Of a stretch of 41,316 bases of DNA, positions 32,002 to 39,823 are shown one piece after another. The position numbers were made by a program, and so were the translations under genes. Under the pieces are notes generated by a model. The model did not search any database. It was not told the DNA's origin and saw nothing but the letters and a program-made list of their open reading frames with translations. The stretch is from the NCBI GenBank assembly GCA_013390375.1, contig JACATA010000001.1, positions 74,211 through 115,526 on the forward strand, given 5' to 3'. Source of the stretch: Marine Group I thaumarchaeote. GTDB lineage: Archaea; Thermoproteota; Nitrososphaeria; Nitrososphaerales; Nitrosopumilaceae. Numbering within the stretch: the first letter of the stretch is position 1; each line of letters begins with the position of its first letter.

Positions 32002-32484
32002 TTACGTGAATTTACTGTCCCATTTGCCTTCATTTACTTCGGCAGTAAACTCTTTAGGAGTTTTTCCTTCAATTTTAATTCCTAATGATGCACAGGTACC
32101 AACTATTTGTTTTGCTACAGATTTTAAAGAAGTAGCATATGATGATTCCAATTTAACGTTAGCCACTTTAGCGATAGAATCAACAGTGATTTCTCCAACC
32201 CAATCAGTTCCAGATGTTCCAGAGCCTTTTTGAATGCCAGCTTCCTTTAGCAAAAGTGCAGAAGCTGACGGTATCCCTACCTCAATTTCCCATTTTTTAG
32301 TATCTGAATCTACTGAAACAGTTACTGGAATTTTCATTCCTTTAAACTCTTTAGTTTTTTCATTAATAGCATCAATTACTTGCATGATATTTACTCCCAT
32401 TGGACCTAATGTTGGTCCTAGAGGTGGTCCAGCTGAGGCTTCTCCACCGGTTATAAGCGATGAAACGGTTTGTTTATTTCCCAC
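32002..32484 (-). CDS. rpl11: Ribosomal protein uL11
   Basis: The 160-residue protein binds the GTPase-associated centre of 23S rRNA. Motifs are SSLITGGEASAGPPLGPTLG and MGVNIMQVIDAINEKT in the N-terminal domain, and KEAGIQKGSGTSGTDWVGEI and VGTCASLGIKIEGK in the RNA-binding domain. The start is GTG, 34 nt after the end of the Spt5/NusG gene. It is the third gene of a secE-nusG-rpl11 unit. The expected downstream neighbour uL1 is separated here by the oppositely oriented Lrp gene. Confidence 0.95.
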   Translation of the reverse strand: MGNKQTVSSLITGGEASAGPPLGPTLGPMGVNIMQVIDAINEKTKEFKGMKIPVTVSVDSDTKKWEIEVGIPSASALLLKEAGIQKGSGTSGTDWVGEITVDSIAKVANVKLESSYATSLKSVAKQIVGTCASLGIKIEGKTPKEFTAEVNEGKWDSKFT

Positions 32485-32518
32485 AACCTTGCACCATATT
32501 TTGAAAATTTAATCCTTG

Positions 32519-33163
32519 CTATGCTGGAACTAATTTTAGATAGTTCGCATCAACAGTTACGGGTAGTTGGTAAGTTGCATCTAATAAAATAACTGTAGCT
32601 TCTTCTTTTTCTTTTTCCAATCTTGTAATGGTAGCTTTCATACCTTTGAATGGACCAGCAATTATTTCAACAGTATTCTCAACAGCAAGTTCAGATACAG
32701 TTGATTTTTTGATTAAATATTTATCAATCTCATTGTATGTTAGCTCTCCCCTTAATTGACCACGTATATGTCTAATTCCTTGAATCGCATCAAACATAGC
32801 AGATACGTCCTGTGCTTCAACTACAACATATCCTTTCAAATCAGATAACAAAAGTACTGACTGAATGTTTATTTTTTCCATTTTTATTCTCGCTTCTAAC
32901 AATCTCATAACAATTTTTTCCTGACCCCCAGTTGTTCTTACCGCAAACAGATGTGAGTTTCCTTCATCTTCTGGTTCAGGTTCAGCTACTGGTTCAGACA
33001 CTGATTCTGGTTCATCTACTGATTCAGACACTGATTCAGGTTCAGACACTGATTCTGGTTCATCTACTGATTCAGGTTCAGACACTGATTCAGGTTCAGA
33101 CACTGATTCTGGTTCATCGGCAGATTCTGGTTTCTGTTCATCTAATGGTTCTGGCTCGGACAA
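32519..33163 (-). CDS. spt5: Transcription elongation factor Spt5/NusG with acidic repeat N-terminus
   Basis: Binds the RNA polymerase clamp and increases processivity. In this 214-residue protein, residues ~70-155 form the NGN domain (SHLFAVRTTGGQEKIVMRLL, GYVVVEAQDVSAMFDAIQGI). Residues ~165-214 form a KOW domain (GPFKGMKATITRLEKEKEE). Residues 1-68 are a low-complexity acidic stretch of Ser-Glu-Pro and Asp-Glu-Pro repeats not found in typical archaeal NusG. The start is TTG: no ATG or GTG exists between it and an upstream stop at 33179-33181. It lies 1 nt after secE. Confidence 0.93.
   Translation of the reverse strand: MSEPEPLDEQKPESADEPESVSEPESVSEPESVDEPESVSEPESVSESVDEPESVSEPVAEPEPEDEGNSHLFAVRTTGGQEKIVMRLLEARIKMEKINIQSVLLLSDLKGYVVVEAQDVSAMFDAIQGIRHIRGQLRGELTYNEIDKYLIKKSTVSELAVENTVEIIAGPFKGMKATITRLEKEKEEATVILLDATYQLPVTVDANYLKLVPA
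32979..33120 (-). repeat. Imperfect tandem repeat coding the acidic tail of Spt5
   Basis: Variants of GATTCAGGTTCAGACACT and GATTCTGGTTCATCTACT recur many times, coding Ser-Glu-Pro-Glu-Ser-Val-type units. Local units are multiples of three, so the frame survives expansion. Confidence 0.8.
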
Positions 33164-33164
33164 T

Positions 33165-33317
33165 TTACCTTCCGAATGTCAAAACTGAAAAAATGAACTG
33201 AATTCCGAAACCAATTGTACCTACAGCGGCAATTCCAAATAAGACAAGCCTTAGATGTTGCACATAGACATCTTTATCAGATTTTTTGGTAAGCTTTATG
33301 GTATTTTTCATATTCAT
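33165..33317 (-). CDS. secE: Protein translocase subunit SecE/Sec61-gamma
   Basis: A 50-residue single-helix subunit that clamps the SecY channel. The translation begins MNMKNTIKLTKKSDKDVYVQ. The amphipathic part and the helix follow, with LRLVLFGIAAVGTIGFGIQF and then IFSVLTFGR. A basic amphipathic segment followed by one C-terminal helix is the SecE/Sec61-gamma architecture, and position directly before nusG/spt5 and rpl11 is the classic location. The ATG at 33317 has a TATA box ~28 nt upstream; an in-frame ATG at 33311 is an alternative. Nusg/Spt5 starts 1 nt after its stop. Confidence 0.87.
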   Translation of the reverse strand: MNMKNTIKLTKKSDKDVYVQHLRLVLFGIAAVGTIGFGIQFIFSVLTFGR

Positions 33318-33341
33318 GAATGTACGTTGAAGATTAAACTG

Positions 33342-33349
33342 CATTTATT
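33342..33349 (-). promoter_or_regulatory. TATA box of the secE-spt5-rpl11 operon
   Basis: AATAAATG on the minus strand is centred ~28 nt before the secE ATG at 33317. Confidence 0.5.
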
Positions 33350-33354
33350 GGAAA

Positions 33355-33362
33355 TTAATAAA
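33355..33362 (+). promoter_or_regulatory. TATA box of the dtdA-ogt operon
   Basis: TTAATAAA is centred 26 nt before the ATG at 33385 and lies back-to-back with the secE promoter. Confidence 0.55.
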
Positions 33363-33384
33363 GTATCAATATATCTTTTATCTA

Positions 33385-34161
33385 ATGGAATTGCTCGTTG
33401 CATATCAAAAAGATCCAGCGGGTCATAATATTGCCAAATTTATTTCACAAGAATTGGAGAAAAATGGTGATGTTTACAAGGGAAAAGATTTTGATTTGTT
33501 AATAATTTCAAGCCCGGTAATTTCTGCAGATTTGTTAGAAGAAAAATTTGATTATGACGGATATATTTTTTTATCAAAACATGCAGCAGAATCAGGCGTC
33601 TTAGCGCTTACTTGTCATAATACGGGAAATTTTTCTGATGCCAATTTTGGTGGTTATAGCCGTCAAGTATCTATCCCACATCCATATATTCAAAAATCAT
33701 ATATTCAGAATCTTTGGAATGCTAGAAGTGAGTTTCCAGGATTTCAAATAACAATTGAGGCAACTCACCACGGACCAACTGCATTAAATAAACCTGCTCT
33801 GTTCATTGAAATTGGAACAACAGAAAAAGAATGGAATGATGTGAATCTGTGTAATTCAGTTGGACAAATTATAGTTGATGTAATGAAAGAAGAACAGAAA
33901 TCATATCCAATTGCAATATGTTTTGGTGGAACACATTATCCTGAAAAATTTACCAATGAATTAATTCATGGTAAGTATTCACTGGGTACAGTAATTCCAA
34001 AACATGCATTGGGACAAATAGATCAATCTTTATTTTCTCATATAATTAAAAGAAATAGAGGTGCTACTGCAGCATTGTTGGATTGGAATGGCATGGGAAA
34101 AAATAAACAAAAAATTCTTGAAATGCTTGAAAGAACGGATTTAGAGGTAATCAAGCTTTGA
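33385..34161 (+). CDS. dtdA: D-aminoacyl-tRNA deacylase, archaeal/plant DtdA (GEK1) type
   Basis: Removes D-amino acids from mischarged tRNA. The 258-residue protein matches the zinc-dependent DTD2 family: ISSPVISADLLEEKFDYDGY, SKHAAESGVLALTCHNTGNF, the EATHHGPTALNKP segment, FGGTHYPEKFT and VIPKHALGQID, which carry the conserved His and Thr residues. Its length is usual for the family. It starts 26 nt after a TATA box and its TGA overlaps the TTG of ogt (TTGA), so the two are cotranscribed and coupled. Confidence 0.94.
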   Translation: MELLVAYQKDPAGHNIAKFISQELEKNGDVYKGKDFDLLIISSPVISADLLEEKFDYDGYIFLSKHAAESGVLALTCHNTGNFSDANFGGYSRQVSIPHPYIQKSYIQNLWNARSEFPGFQITIEATHHGPTALNKPALFIEIGTTEKEWNDVNLCNSVGQIIVDVMKEEQKSYPIAICFGGTHYPEKFTNELIHGKYSLGTVIPKHALGQIDQSLFSHIIKRNRGATAALLDWNGMGKNKQKILEMLERTDLEVIKL

Positions 34162-34457
34162 CTTTAAGTACTAAAGTTTACAAGAAACTTTTGCAGGTTC
34201 CAGAAGGAAAAGTTACAACTTATGGTGATTTAGCAAAAGCAGTGGGACTAAAAAGTGGACAAAGGGTTATTGGGACCATCATGAAAAAAAATCCATTTCC
34301 TGTAATAGTACCATGTCACAGAGTAGTAAAATCTGACGGTAAAATTGGTGGATATGTTTATGGTGAAAGAGTCAAGTCCCAGATGCTTGCGAAAGAAGGA
34401 ATTAAAATTAAAGATGGAAAAATTATAGATTTTGATAAAGAAAAATTCTATTTCTAA
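34158..34457 (+). CDS. ogt: Methylated-DNA-protein cysteine methyltransferase (Ogt/MGMT), catalytic domain only
   Basis: Suicidal repair of O6-alkylguanine. The 99-residue protein is the C-terminal catalytic domain alone, with GKVTTYGDLAKAVG, the active-site PCHRV containing Cys53, the helix-turn-helix SGQRVIGTIMKKNPF with its arginine finger region, and GGYVYGERVKSQML. The N-terminal domain of full-length Ogt is missing, as in many short archaeal versions. The start is TTG overlapping the dtdA stop. Having Cys in PCHR argues against an alkyltransferase-like (ATL) protein. The end overlaps the convergent eL19 by 4 nt. Confidence 0.92.
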   Translation: MTLSTKVYKKLLQVPEGKVTTYGDLAKAVGLKSGQRVIGTIMKKNPFPVIVPCHRVVKSDGKIGGYVYGERVKSQMLAKEGIKIKDGKIIDFDKEKFYF

Positions 34458-34909
34458 CCTTTTCTTTTAGATATTGTTTCATCAATCAATGTTCTTAGAT
34501 GCGCAATATTTCTAACAGTATTTCCACCAATCTTTTTGTAAAGTGCCCAAAATTCCTTATTTGTGATTTCCTTTCGATCTTTAGCAATTTTTAATCTATA
34601 ACGAAGTGATCTTACCTTTATTACATAAACTTCTTTTTTGCCTATTCTAGCACCTTTACGTCCCTTTTTAGAACCTTGTCCTACACCACGTTTCTTTTTT
34701 TGAATTTTTTTTACTTTTGCTCTTCCTCTTGACGTTCCAACAATCGGTTTAATTCTAATCGTATTTGCCGTAAACAAACTTCTAATGTTTTCTCTTGTGA
34801 TTGCATCAGCTACATCATCAAGATGGTCAGAGTCAAACACCACCCTGTTTACTCCAACTTTAAACACTCTTGATGCTAGTTGTTTTTTTGTTTTAAGATT
34901 TACTGGCAC
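34454..34909 (-). CDS. rpl19e: Ribosomal protein eL19
   Basis: A 151-residue archaeal/eukaryal large-subunit protein. It matches L19e through NLKTKKQLASRVFKVGVNRV, ITRENIRSLFTANTIRIKP, the basic linker (KKKRGVGQGSKKGRKGAR) and the C-terminal KIGGNTVRNIAHLRTLID. I prefer the GTG at 34909 because L19e proteins normally begin within a few residues of this NLKTKK block. An ATG at 34927 would add six unusual residues and enlarge the overlap with eL32 from 17 to 35 nt. Confidence 0.9.
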   Translation of the reverse strand: MPVNLKTKKQLASRVFKVGVNRVVFDSDHLDDVADAITRENIRSLFTANTIRIKPIVGTSRGRAKVKKIQKKKRGVGQGSKKGRKGARIGKKEVYVIKVRSLRYRLKIAKDRKEITNKEFWALYKKIGGNTVRNIAHLRTLIDETISKRKG

Positions 34910-35297
34910 GTTCGGACACCCTCGCATTAAATATTTTGAATTTCTTTTCTATCGATTTGATAACTATTGCTTTTCTTTTCTTTGTTCCAACACTATGACC
35001 TATTCTTACCCCATCAGTTTTTGGGTTTAATTTTTCTAAATCAGTGATATTATGAACTAAATTATCTGTATAACCAGATGGATGTAATCCGCGTGCAATT
35101 TTTGGACCACCATAACCGACTTTAACAAGACCGGGTCGGCCCCTACTTTTTTGTTTACGTTGATGATTATCAATGCCTTTTGGCTTTCGCCAAGTTGTTT
35201 CTAGTCTCTTATATCGCCAGCTTTCAGGTCTTTTAAAATCGGGTCTGCTTTCAGCAACTTTAGCACGAAGATCTAATTTTTCCTTGTTTATTGGCAT
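34893..35297 (-). CDS. rpl32e: Ribosomal protein eL32
   Basis: A 134-residue archaeal/eukaryal large-subunit protein with SWRYKRLETTWRKPKGIDNH, KVGYGGPKIARGLHPSGY and the C-terminal VRIGHSVGTKKRKAIVIKS, all typical of L32e. The start at ATG 35297 lies 26 nt after a TATA box. The ATG two codons earlier (35303) would be only 20 nt from it. It overlaps eL19 by 17 nt. These two genes are normally within the S10/spc cluster (L32e-L19e-L18-S5), so only a piece of that block is present here, with no L18 or S5 following. Confidence 0.93.
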   Translation of the reverse strand: MPINKEKLDLRAKVAESRPDFKRPESWRYKRLETTWRKPKGIDNHQRKQKSRGRPGLVKVGYGGPKIARGLHPSGYTDNLVHNITDLEKLNPKTDGVRIGHSVGTKKRKAIVIKSIEKKFKIFNARVSERASKS

Positions 35298-35318
35298 GAC
35301 CATAAACCTTGAATTTTT

Positions 35319-35327
35319 ACATAAATA
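35319..35327 (-). promoter_or_regulatory. TATA box of the eL32-eL19 operon
   Basis: TATTTATGT on the minus strand is centred 26 nt before the ATG at 35297. Confidence 0.55.
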
Positions 35328-35436
35328 GGTTGCTAAAATTTAATGAAAAATCTGTGATCTTAGAAAGAGATAATAGTGTTTTTTATTGCGAGAAAATCCT
35401 ATTGAATAAAACTTGTTTTGAATTTCTAGCGGGTAG

Positions 35437-35443
35437 AAGGTGG
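35437..35443 (+). promoter_or_regulatory. Ribosome binding site for pckA
   Basis: AAGGTGG lies 7 nt before the ATG at 35451. An A/T box near 35402-35412 would start a transcript with a ~20-nt leader, so this first gene is leadered, unlike most others in the window. Confidence 0.6.
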
Positions 35444-35450
35444 AATAGAG

Positions 35451-37046
35451 ATGAGTGAAACTAAGTCAACAGCCAAGTTCAATTCTCAAATTATTGCATT
35501 TGGAATAAACCCATCAAAGATTTACAGGAATTTGCCAGTTGAAAGACTAGTAGAAATTGCTGTCGAAAAAAATGAGGGGTTGGTAACCTCAACCGGTTCG
35601 TTGTCAGTCAAAACAGGAAAGTATACGGGCAGATCACCAGATGACAGATTCATTGTTTTTGATGATCTCACACATGATAAGGTTCATTGGGGCAAGGTGA
35701 ACAAACAATTCCCAACAGAAACATTTGATAAGTTATCTCAAAAAATGAAAAAATTTGTTGACGGAAAAGAGTTATTCATATTTGATGGTTTTGTAGGTGC
35801 GGATCCTGGAAATAGATTACCTATTAGAATTATCAGTGATCATGCTTGGCAAAGTTTATTCGCGCACCAACTTTTCATAAGACCATCAGCTGCTGAATTG
35901 GAAGATCATGAGCCAGAACTTACTGTAATGTGTATTAATGATTTTGAAGCGATACCTGAAGTTGACAGCACAATGTCAAATGCATTCATTCTTATCAATT
36001 TATCAAAAAAACTCGTTTTGATTGGGGCAACAAGTTATGCCGGTGAAATAAAAAAATCAATTTTTTCGGTAATGAATTTTATCTTGCCGTCAAAAGGGGT
36101 TTTTCCTATGCACTGTTCTGCTAATATTGGAAAGGACGGTGATACAGTGTTATTCTTTGGTTTATCAGGTACGGGAAAGACTAGTTTGTCCGCTGATCCT
36201 GAACGGATGCTAATTGGTGATGATGAGCATGGTTGGTCAGATAAAGGAATTTTTAACTTTGAAGGTGGTTGCTATGCAAAATGCATCAATCTCAAGGAAA
36301 AATCTGAACCGCAAATTTGGAATGCCATAAAGACTGGTGCTGTATTAGAAAATGTAGTCATAGACAAAGAATCACTAAAACCGGACTTTGATGATGGCAG
36401 TCTAACTGAAAATACAAGGGCAGCTTATCCACTCAGTTACATTCCAAAAGCAATTGTACCCAGTGTTGGCGGTAACCCCAAAGTCATTATATTTTTAACA
36501 GCAGATGCAATGGGAGTTCTTCCTCCACTATCCAAGCTTTCCAAAGATGGAGCCATGTTTCACTTTATGTCAGGTTATACTAGCAAGCTAGCGGGAACTG
36601 AAAGAGGAATTAAAGAACCGAAAGCTGCATTCTCTAAATGTTTTGGCGCACCATTCATGCCGCGTTTGGCATCAGTTTATGCAAAAATGCTAGGTGAAAA
36701 GATTTCCAAACATAACACATCTGTATACCTAATCAATACTGGTTGGTCTGGAGGACCGTATAGTGTAGGTGAAAGAATCAAGATAGAATATAGCCGCGCA
36801 ATGGTAACTGCAGCCATAACCGGATCATTGGATATCGTGAAATTTTCCCATAATGATATTTTTAATCTGGACATACCAACTGAATGTCCCGGAGTTCCTT
36901 CAGAAATTTTAGACCCAAGAAACACATGGATTGACAAAGACACCTATGATCTTTCGGCAAAAAAACTATCTCAAATGTTTGTTGATAACTTTAAGAAATT
37001 TGAGAATATTTCTGATGAAATACGTTCGGCAGGACCAAAAATCTAA
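35451..37046 (+). CDS. pckA: Phosphoenolpyruvate carboxykinase (ATP)
   Basis: Converts oxaloacetate and ATP to PEP, the entry to gluconeogenesis. The 531-residue protein has the substrate loop TGKYTGRSPDDRFIV, SAAELEDHEPELTVMCINDF, the kinase-1 P-loop GLSGTGKTSL at 237-246, the metal-binding IGDDEHGWSDKGIFNFEGGCYAK and the adenine-binding region NTGWSGGPYSVGERI. These are hallmarks of the ATP-dependent family, not the GTP type. The mRNA has a clear Shine-Dalgarno. In an autotroph using the 3HP/4HB cycle it would draw C4 acids into sugar synthesis. The convergent protease gene ends 3 nt away. Confidence 0.97.
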   Translation: MSETKSTAKFNSQIIAFGINPSKIYRNLPVERLVEIAVEKNEGLVTSTGSLSVKTGKYTGRSPDDRFIVFDDLTHDKVHWGKVNKQFPTETFDKLSQKMKKFVDGKELFIFDGFVGADPGNRLPIRIISDHAWQSLFAHQLFIRPSAAELEDHEPELTVMCINDFEAIPEVDSTMSNAFILINLSKKLVLIGATSYAGEIKKSIFSVMNFILPSKGVFPMHCSANIGKDGDTVLFFGLSGTGKTSLSADPERMLIGDDEHGWSDKGIFNFEGGCYAKCINLKEKSEPQIWNAIKTGAVLENVVIDKESLKPDFDDGSLTENTRAAYPLSYIPKAIVPSVGGNPKVIIFLTADAMGVLPPLSKLSKDGAMFHFMSGYTSKLAGTERGIKEPKAAFSKCFGAPFMPRLASVYAKMLGEKISKHNTSVYLINTGWSGGPYSVGERIKIEYSRAMVTAAITGSLDIVKFSHNDIFNLDIPTECPGVPSEILDPRNTWIDKDTYDLSAKKLSQMFVDNFKKFENISDEIRSAGPKI

Positions 37047-37049
37047 GAT

Positions 37050-39059
37050 TTAGTACCGTCTTCTTACTAATAGGCCCACAATAGCCGTAACAATCATTAT
37101 AGCAGATATTATCAGAATGGGTTTCTCAGGCAAATTCAACATATTCGCAAGATTTTTTTCGCTGTGTTCTATTTTTTCCACCTGAATAGTTGCGTATGCA
37201 CTTAGTGTCCTATCTATTTCTGCTTCAATCCAGTATTCACCCGGTTGATAAACAGTTAGTTCTGAATTTTTACCAGGCACAATAGAGTCTGTAAACGTTT
37301 TCCCAGTTTCCTTATTTATAATCGAGATCTTTGCATACGACCATGAAGAAGGGCTAGAAACATCAATACTTAATTTTCCACCATCTTCATTAATTGTAAT
37401 AGCTCCTTCAGAAACTCTTACTATGATAGGCATATGATAATCAATTTCATTATGATTGACAAAAATCCTGCTTTCAAATTCTCCCAAACTTTGTTCAGTT
37501 AATTTTGCATTTATTACAAGATTTTCATTATCTAAATTATAATCAAAATCTGCAACATGACTTTCTTCAAATCTAATCGACAGAGATTCATCACCAATCC
37601 CCTTAATTTTCAAATTTTTGGTTTGAATTTGATTAGCAGGCGATAAATCAAATATTAGATTTGGTGGCATTATGATTAGTTCAGCATTGATAGCTTTCGA
37701 TGCATCTATTCTTCCATTTCCAGATACTTCTATAGGAAATCTGTCATCAAACTGATCATATACGATTTCAGAAGTTGTCATTAGAATAGATTTAAGTTCC
37801 TGCGGTGATAGTTGAGGATTTTTTTGCAATATTAACGCGGCAGTACCAGCAACATGAGGTGCTGCAAAACTTGTACCACTTGAAATTTTATAATTTCCAT
37901 TGATATCAGTTGTGTTTATGAATGCGCCAGGCGCTACAAGGTCAGGTTTGATGTAAAAAGGAGAAACTGGTCCTCTGGAACTAAAGTAAGCAACAAAATC
38001 AGGATGATAGAATACATCCAAAATTCCCTTTGTATCACTCTGCAAGATTTCTTTGATCAACAACCCATCCTCCCGAGATAAGGATAGTGCTGGAATAGTG
38101 GGATTATAGCCCTCATCCACATATTCATGAATTAATTCTCCAAAAAATATACCAGGCTTATTATTATAAACAACAATTGCTTTTGCTCCTACATCAGCTG
38201 CATTTTTTTCCTTATCAGAAAAGTAAACTATTTCATTTTCTATGTCACTTCCTCGTTCAATAAGTAAAATTGAACCTTCAAAATTATTTTCCAAAAGATC
38301 ATGAACTCTGCCATATTTCCCAAAAATAATCTGTGAGGTAATAGGTTCTGCAAGTGACTGGGTTCCAACCATTGGAAAAACATTAAACGTTTTGCCTTCT
38401 ATCTCAAAAGTTGAGACTAGACTGTTTGTTACGTTGTTAAATGTTGCACCCACTGTAATTGCATTTGGATTTATTCCAGGACTTCCAATTGTATTTAATT
38501 CAGGACCAAAATTACCAGCCGCTGTTACTACAAAAATATTATTCTTGACTGCTTTGTTTACTGCCTGATCAATTTTTGTATTTGTTTGGTTAATTCCCAA
38601 ACTTATATTAATAATATCAGCACCGTCTTCTATTGATTTTTCAATTGCCTTGATTATTAAATGAGAAGGTACAGATTCTCCATCTTCTGAAACTTTGTAC
38701 ATTAAAATTTTTGAATTTGGTGCTATTCCTTTGAGATTTCCATTCGCCGCTATGATTCCTGCAACTTGTGTACCATGACCATTGGTATCTTCAGGCATCT
38801 CATCATTATCAACAAAATCATACCCACCAATTATTTTTCCTTCAAGATCTGGGTGATTCAAGTCAATTCCAGTATCAATAATTGATACTACTATTCCGCT
38901 TCCATCAAACCCACTCTGGTAGGGTATACTGGTTCCTATGAACGGCCCACTGTTATTTACTAAAATAGAAATATTCTCTGTGTTCTCTAATTGATTTGAA
39001 ATTAAAAATGCACTCATAAATATCAAAATCACCAGAAAAAATATTTTTTGATAGTGCAT
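37050..39059 (-). CDS. Membrane-anchored subtilisin-like serine protease (S8)
   Basis: A 669-residue extracytoplasmic protease. A signal peptide (HYQKIFFLVILIFMSAFL) leads to a subtilase domain with catalytic Asp62 (IIDTGIDLNHPD), His95 (NGHGTQVAGI) and Ser397 (SGTSFAAPHVAG). A PA-type insertion (~residues 220-340, IVVYNNKPGIFFGEL) lies between His and Ser. A beta-rich C-terminal region and a terminal helix (PILIISAIMIVTAIVGLLV, then RRRY) anchor it to the cell surface facing outward. No inhibitory propeptide of the usual length is seen. The start ATG 39059 is chosen because it opens the signal peptide; a longer frame to 39176 lacks one. Confidence 0.92.
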   Translation of the reverse strand: MHYQKIFFLVILIFMSAFLISNQLENTENISILVNNSGPFIGTSIPYQSGFDGSGIVVSIIDTGIDLNHPDLEGKIIGGYDFVDNDEMPEDTNGHGTQVAGIIAANGNLKGIAPNSKILMYKVSEDGESVPSHLIIKAIEKSIEDGADIINISLGINQTNTKIDQAVNKAVKNNIFVVTAAGNFGPELNTIGSPGINPNAITVGATFNNVTNSLVSTFEIEGKTFNVFPMVGTQSLAEPITSQIIFGKYGRVHDLLENNFEGSILLIERGSDIENEIVYFSDKEKNAADVGAKAIVVYNNKPGIFFGELIHEYVDEGYNPTIPALSLSREDGLLIKEILQSDTKGILDVFYHPDFVAYFSSRGPVSPFYIKPDLVAPGAFINTTDINGNYKISSGTSFAAPHVAGTAALILQKNPQLSPQELKSILMTTSEIVYDQFDDRFPIEVSGNGRIDASKAINAELIIMPPNLIFDLSPANQIQTKNLKIKGIGDESLSIRFEESHVADFDYNLDNENLVINAKLTEQSLGEFESRIFVNHNEIDYHMPIIVRVSEGAITINEDGGKLSIDVSSPSSWSYAKISIINKETGKTFTDSIVPGKNSELTVYQPGEYWIEAEIDRTLSAYATIQVEKIEHSEKNLANMLNLPEKPILIISAIMIVTAIVGLLVRRRY

Positions 39060-39101
39060 GTAAGAACATTTTTTTAGTGAAATTTCATTCTTTGCTAAAG
39101 C

Positions 39102-39109
39102 ATTAAATT
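39102..39109 (+). promoter_or_regulatory. TATA box of sod
   Basis: ATTAAATT is centred ~26 nt before the ATG at 39131. A second A/T run at 39115-39124 is too close to serve. Confidence 0.45.
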
Positions 39110-39130
39110 GTATGTTTTTATAAACAACGC

Positions 39131-39751
39131 ATGGGAAAATATACACTTCCTGAGATGCCTTATGCATATGATGCATTGGAACCTCACATAGATGCTCGTA
39201 CTATGGAAATCCATCATACGAAGCACCATCAAAAATATACTGATGGAATGAATGGTGCATTGGAAAAACTAAGTCCGGAACTACAGAGCAAGGATATTGT
39301 TGATATATTGGCAAACATCAATGATGTTCCTGACGATATTAGGGGTGCAATCAACTTCAATGGCGGTGGATACGATAATCACAAACTGTTTTGGAATAAT
39401 ATGAAACCAAATGGCGGTGGAGAACCTGGCGGAGCACTAGCAGACGCGATTAATGCTTCCTTTGGATCTTTTGCCGAGTTTAAAGAACAGTTTTCTAGTA
39501 AAACAGCTCCTATACAAGGCAGTGGTTGGGGTTGGCTTGTTTACAATCCAGCTTCTAGTAAAGTTGAATACAAAGCAATGTCGAATCAGACAAGCCCTAG
39601 AACTGAAGGATTAGTTCCATTGCTGGGTCTTGATGTGTGGGAACATGCTTACTATCTAAAGTATCAAAACAAACGTCCTGACTATATTGCTGCTTGGTGG
39701 AATGTAGTTAACTGGGAAGAAGTAGATAATAGACTTTCTAAGGCAAAATAA
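39131..39751 (+). CDS. sod: Superoxide dismutase (Fe/Mn)
   Basis: A 206-residue cytoplasmic superoxide dismutase. The metal ligands are His28, His84, Asp168 and His172 (DVWEHAYYLKY). Other family segments are LPEMPYAYDALEPHID, IHHTKHHQKYTDGMN, GGGYDNHKLFWNNM and GSGWGWLVY. The His84-region Gly-Gly-Tyr-Asn-like variant (GGYDNH) does not decide between Fe and Mn. There is no signal peptide, and it is a single-gene unit ended by a strong T-run. It fits defence against oxygen radicals in an aerobic ammonia oxidiser. Confidence 0.96.
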   Translation: MGKYTLPEMPYAYDALEPHIDARTMEIHHTKHHQKYTDGMNGALEKLSPELQSKDIVDILANINDVPDDIRGAINFNGGGYDNHKLFWNNMKPNGGGEPGGALADAINASFGSFAEFKEQFSSKTAPIQGSGWGWLVYNPASSKVEYKAMSNQTSPRTEGLVPLLGLDVWEHAYYLKYQNKRPDYIAAWWNVVNWEEVDNRLSKAK

Positions 39752-39756
39752 TATTC

Positions 39757-39786
39757 TATTTTTTATTTTTTTAATTTTGTATTTTT
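39757..39786 (+). terminator. T-tract terminator after sod
   Basis: Four T-runs of 4-7 bases follow the sod stop within 35 nt, with no hairpin. This is the usual form of an archaeal intrinsic terminator. Confidence 0.6.
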
Positions 39787-39791
39787 AAATG

Positions 39792-39800
39792 CATTTATAG
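39792..39800 (+). promoter_or_regulatory. TATA box of the pfdA-ftsY operon
   Basis: CATTTATAG is centred 28 nt before the ATG at 39824. Confidence 0.5.
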
Positions 39801-39823
39801 GAAACTGGCTCATTTTTTTTATA

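Noticed and set aside
32932-33201. Plus-strand frame of Leu/Val/Gln/His repeats opposite spt5
   Set aside because: It is the antisense reading of the acidic repeat, has no start signals, and its repeat character is fully explained by the Spt5 tail.
33201-33317. Treating 33164-33384 as empty intergenic DNA
   Set aside because: Translation of the minus strand gives a 50-residue SecE with the expected layout in the expected operon position.
39060-39176. Longer N-terminus for the subtilase starting at ATG 39176
   Set aside because: It would add 39 residues before the signal peptide and overlap the sod coding region divergently.
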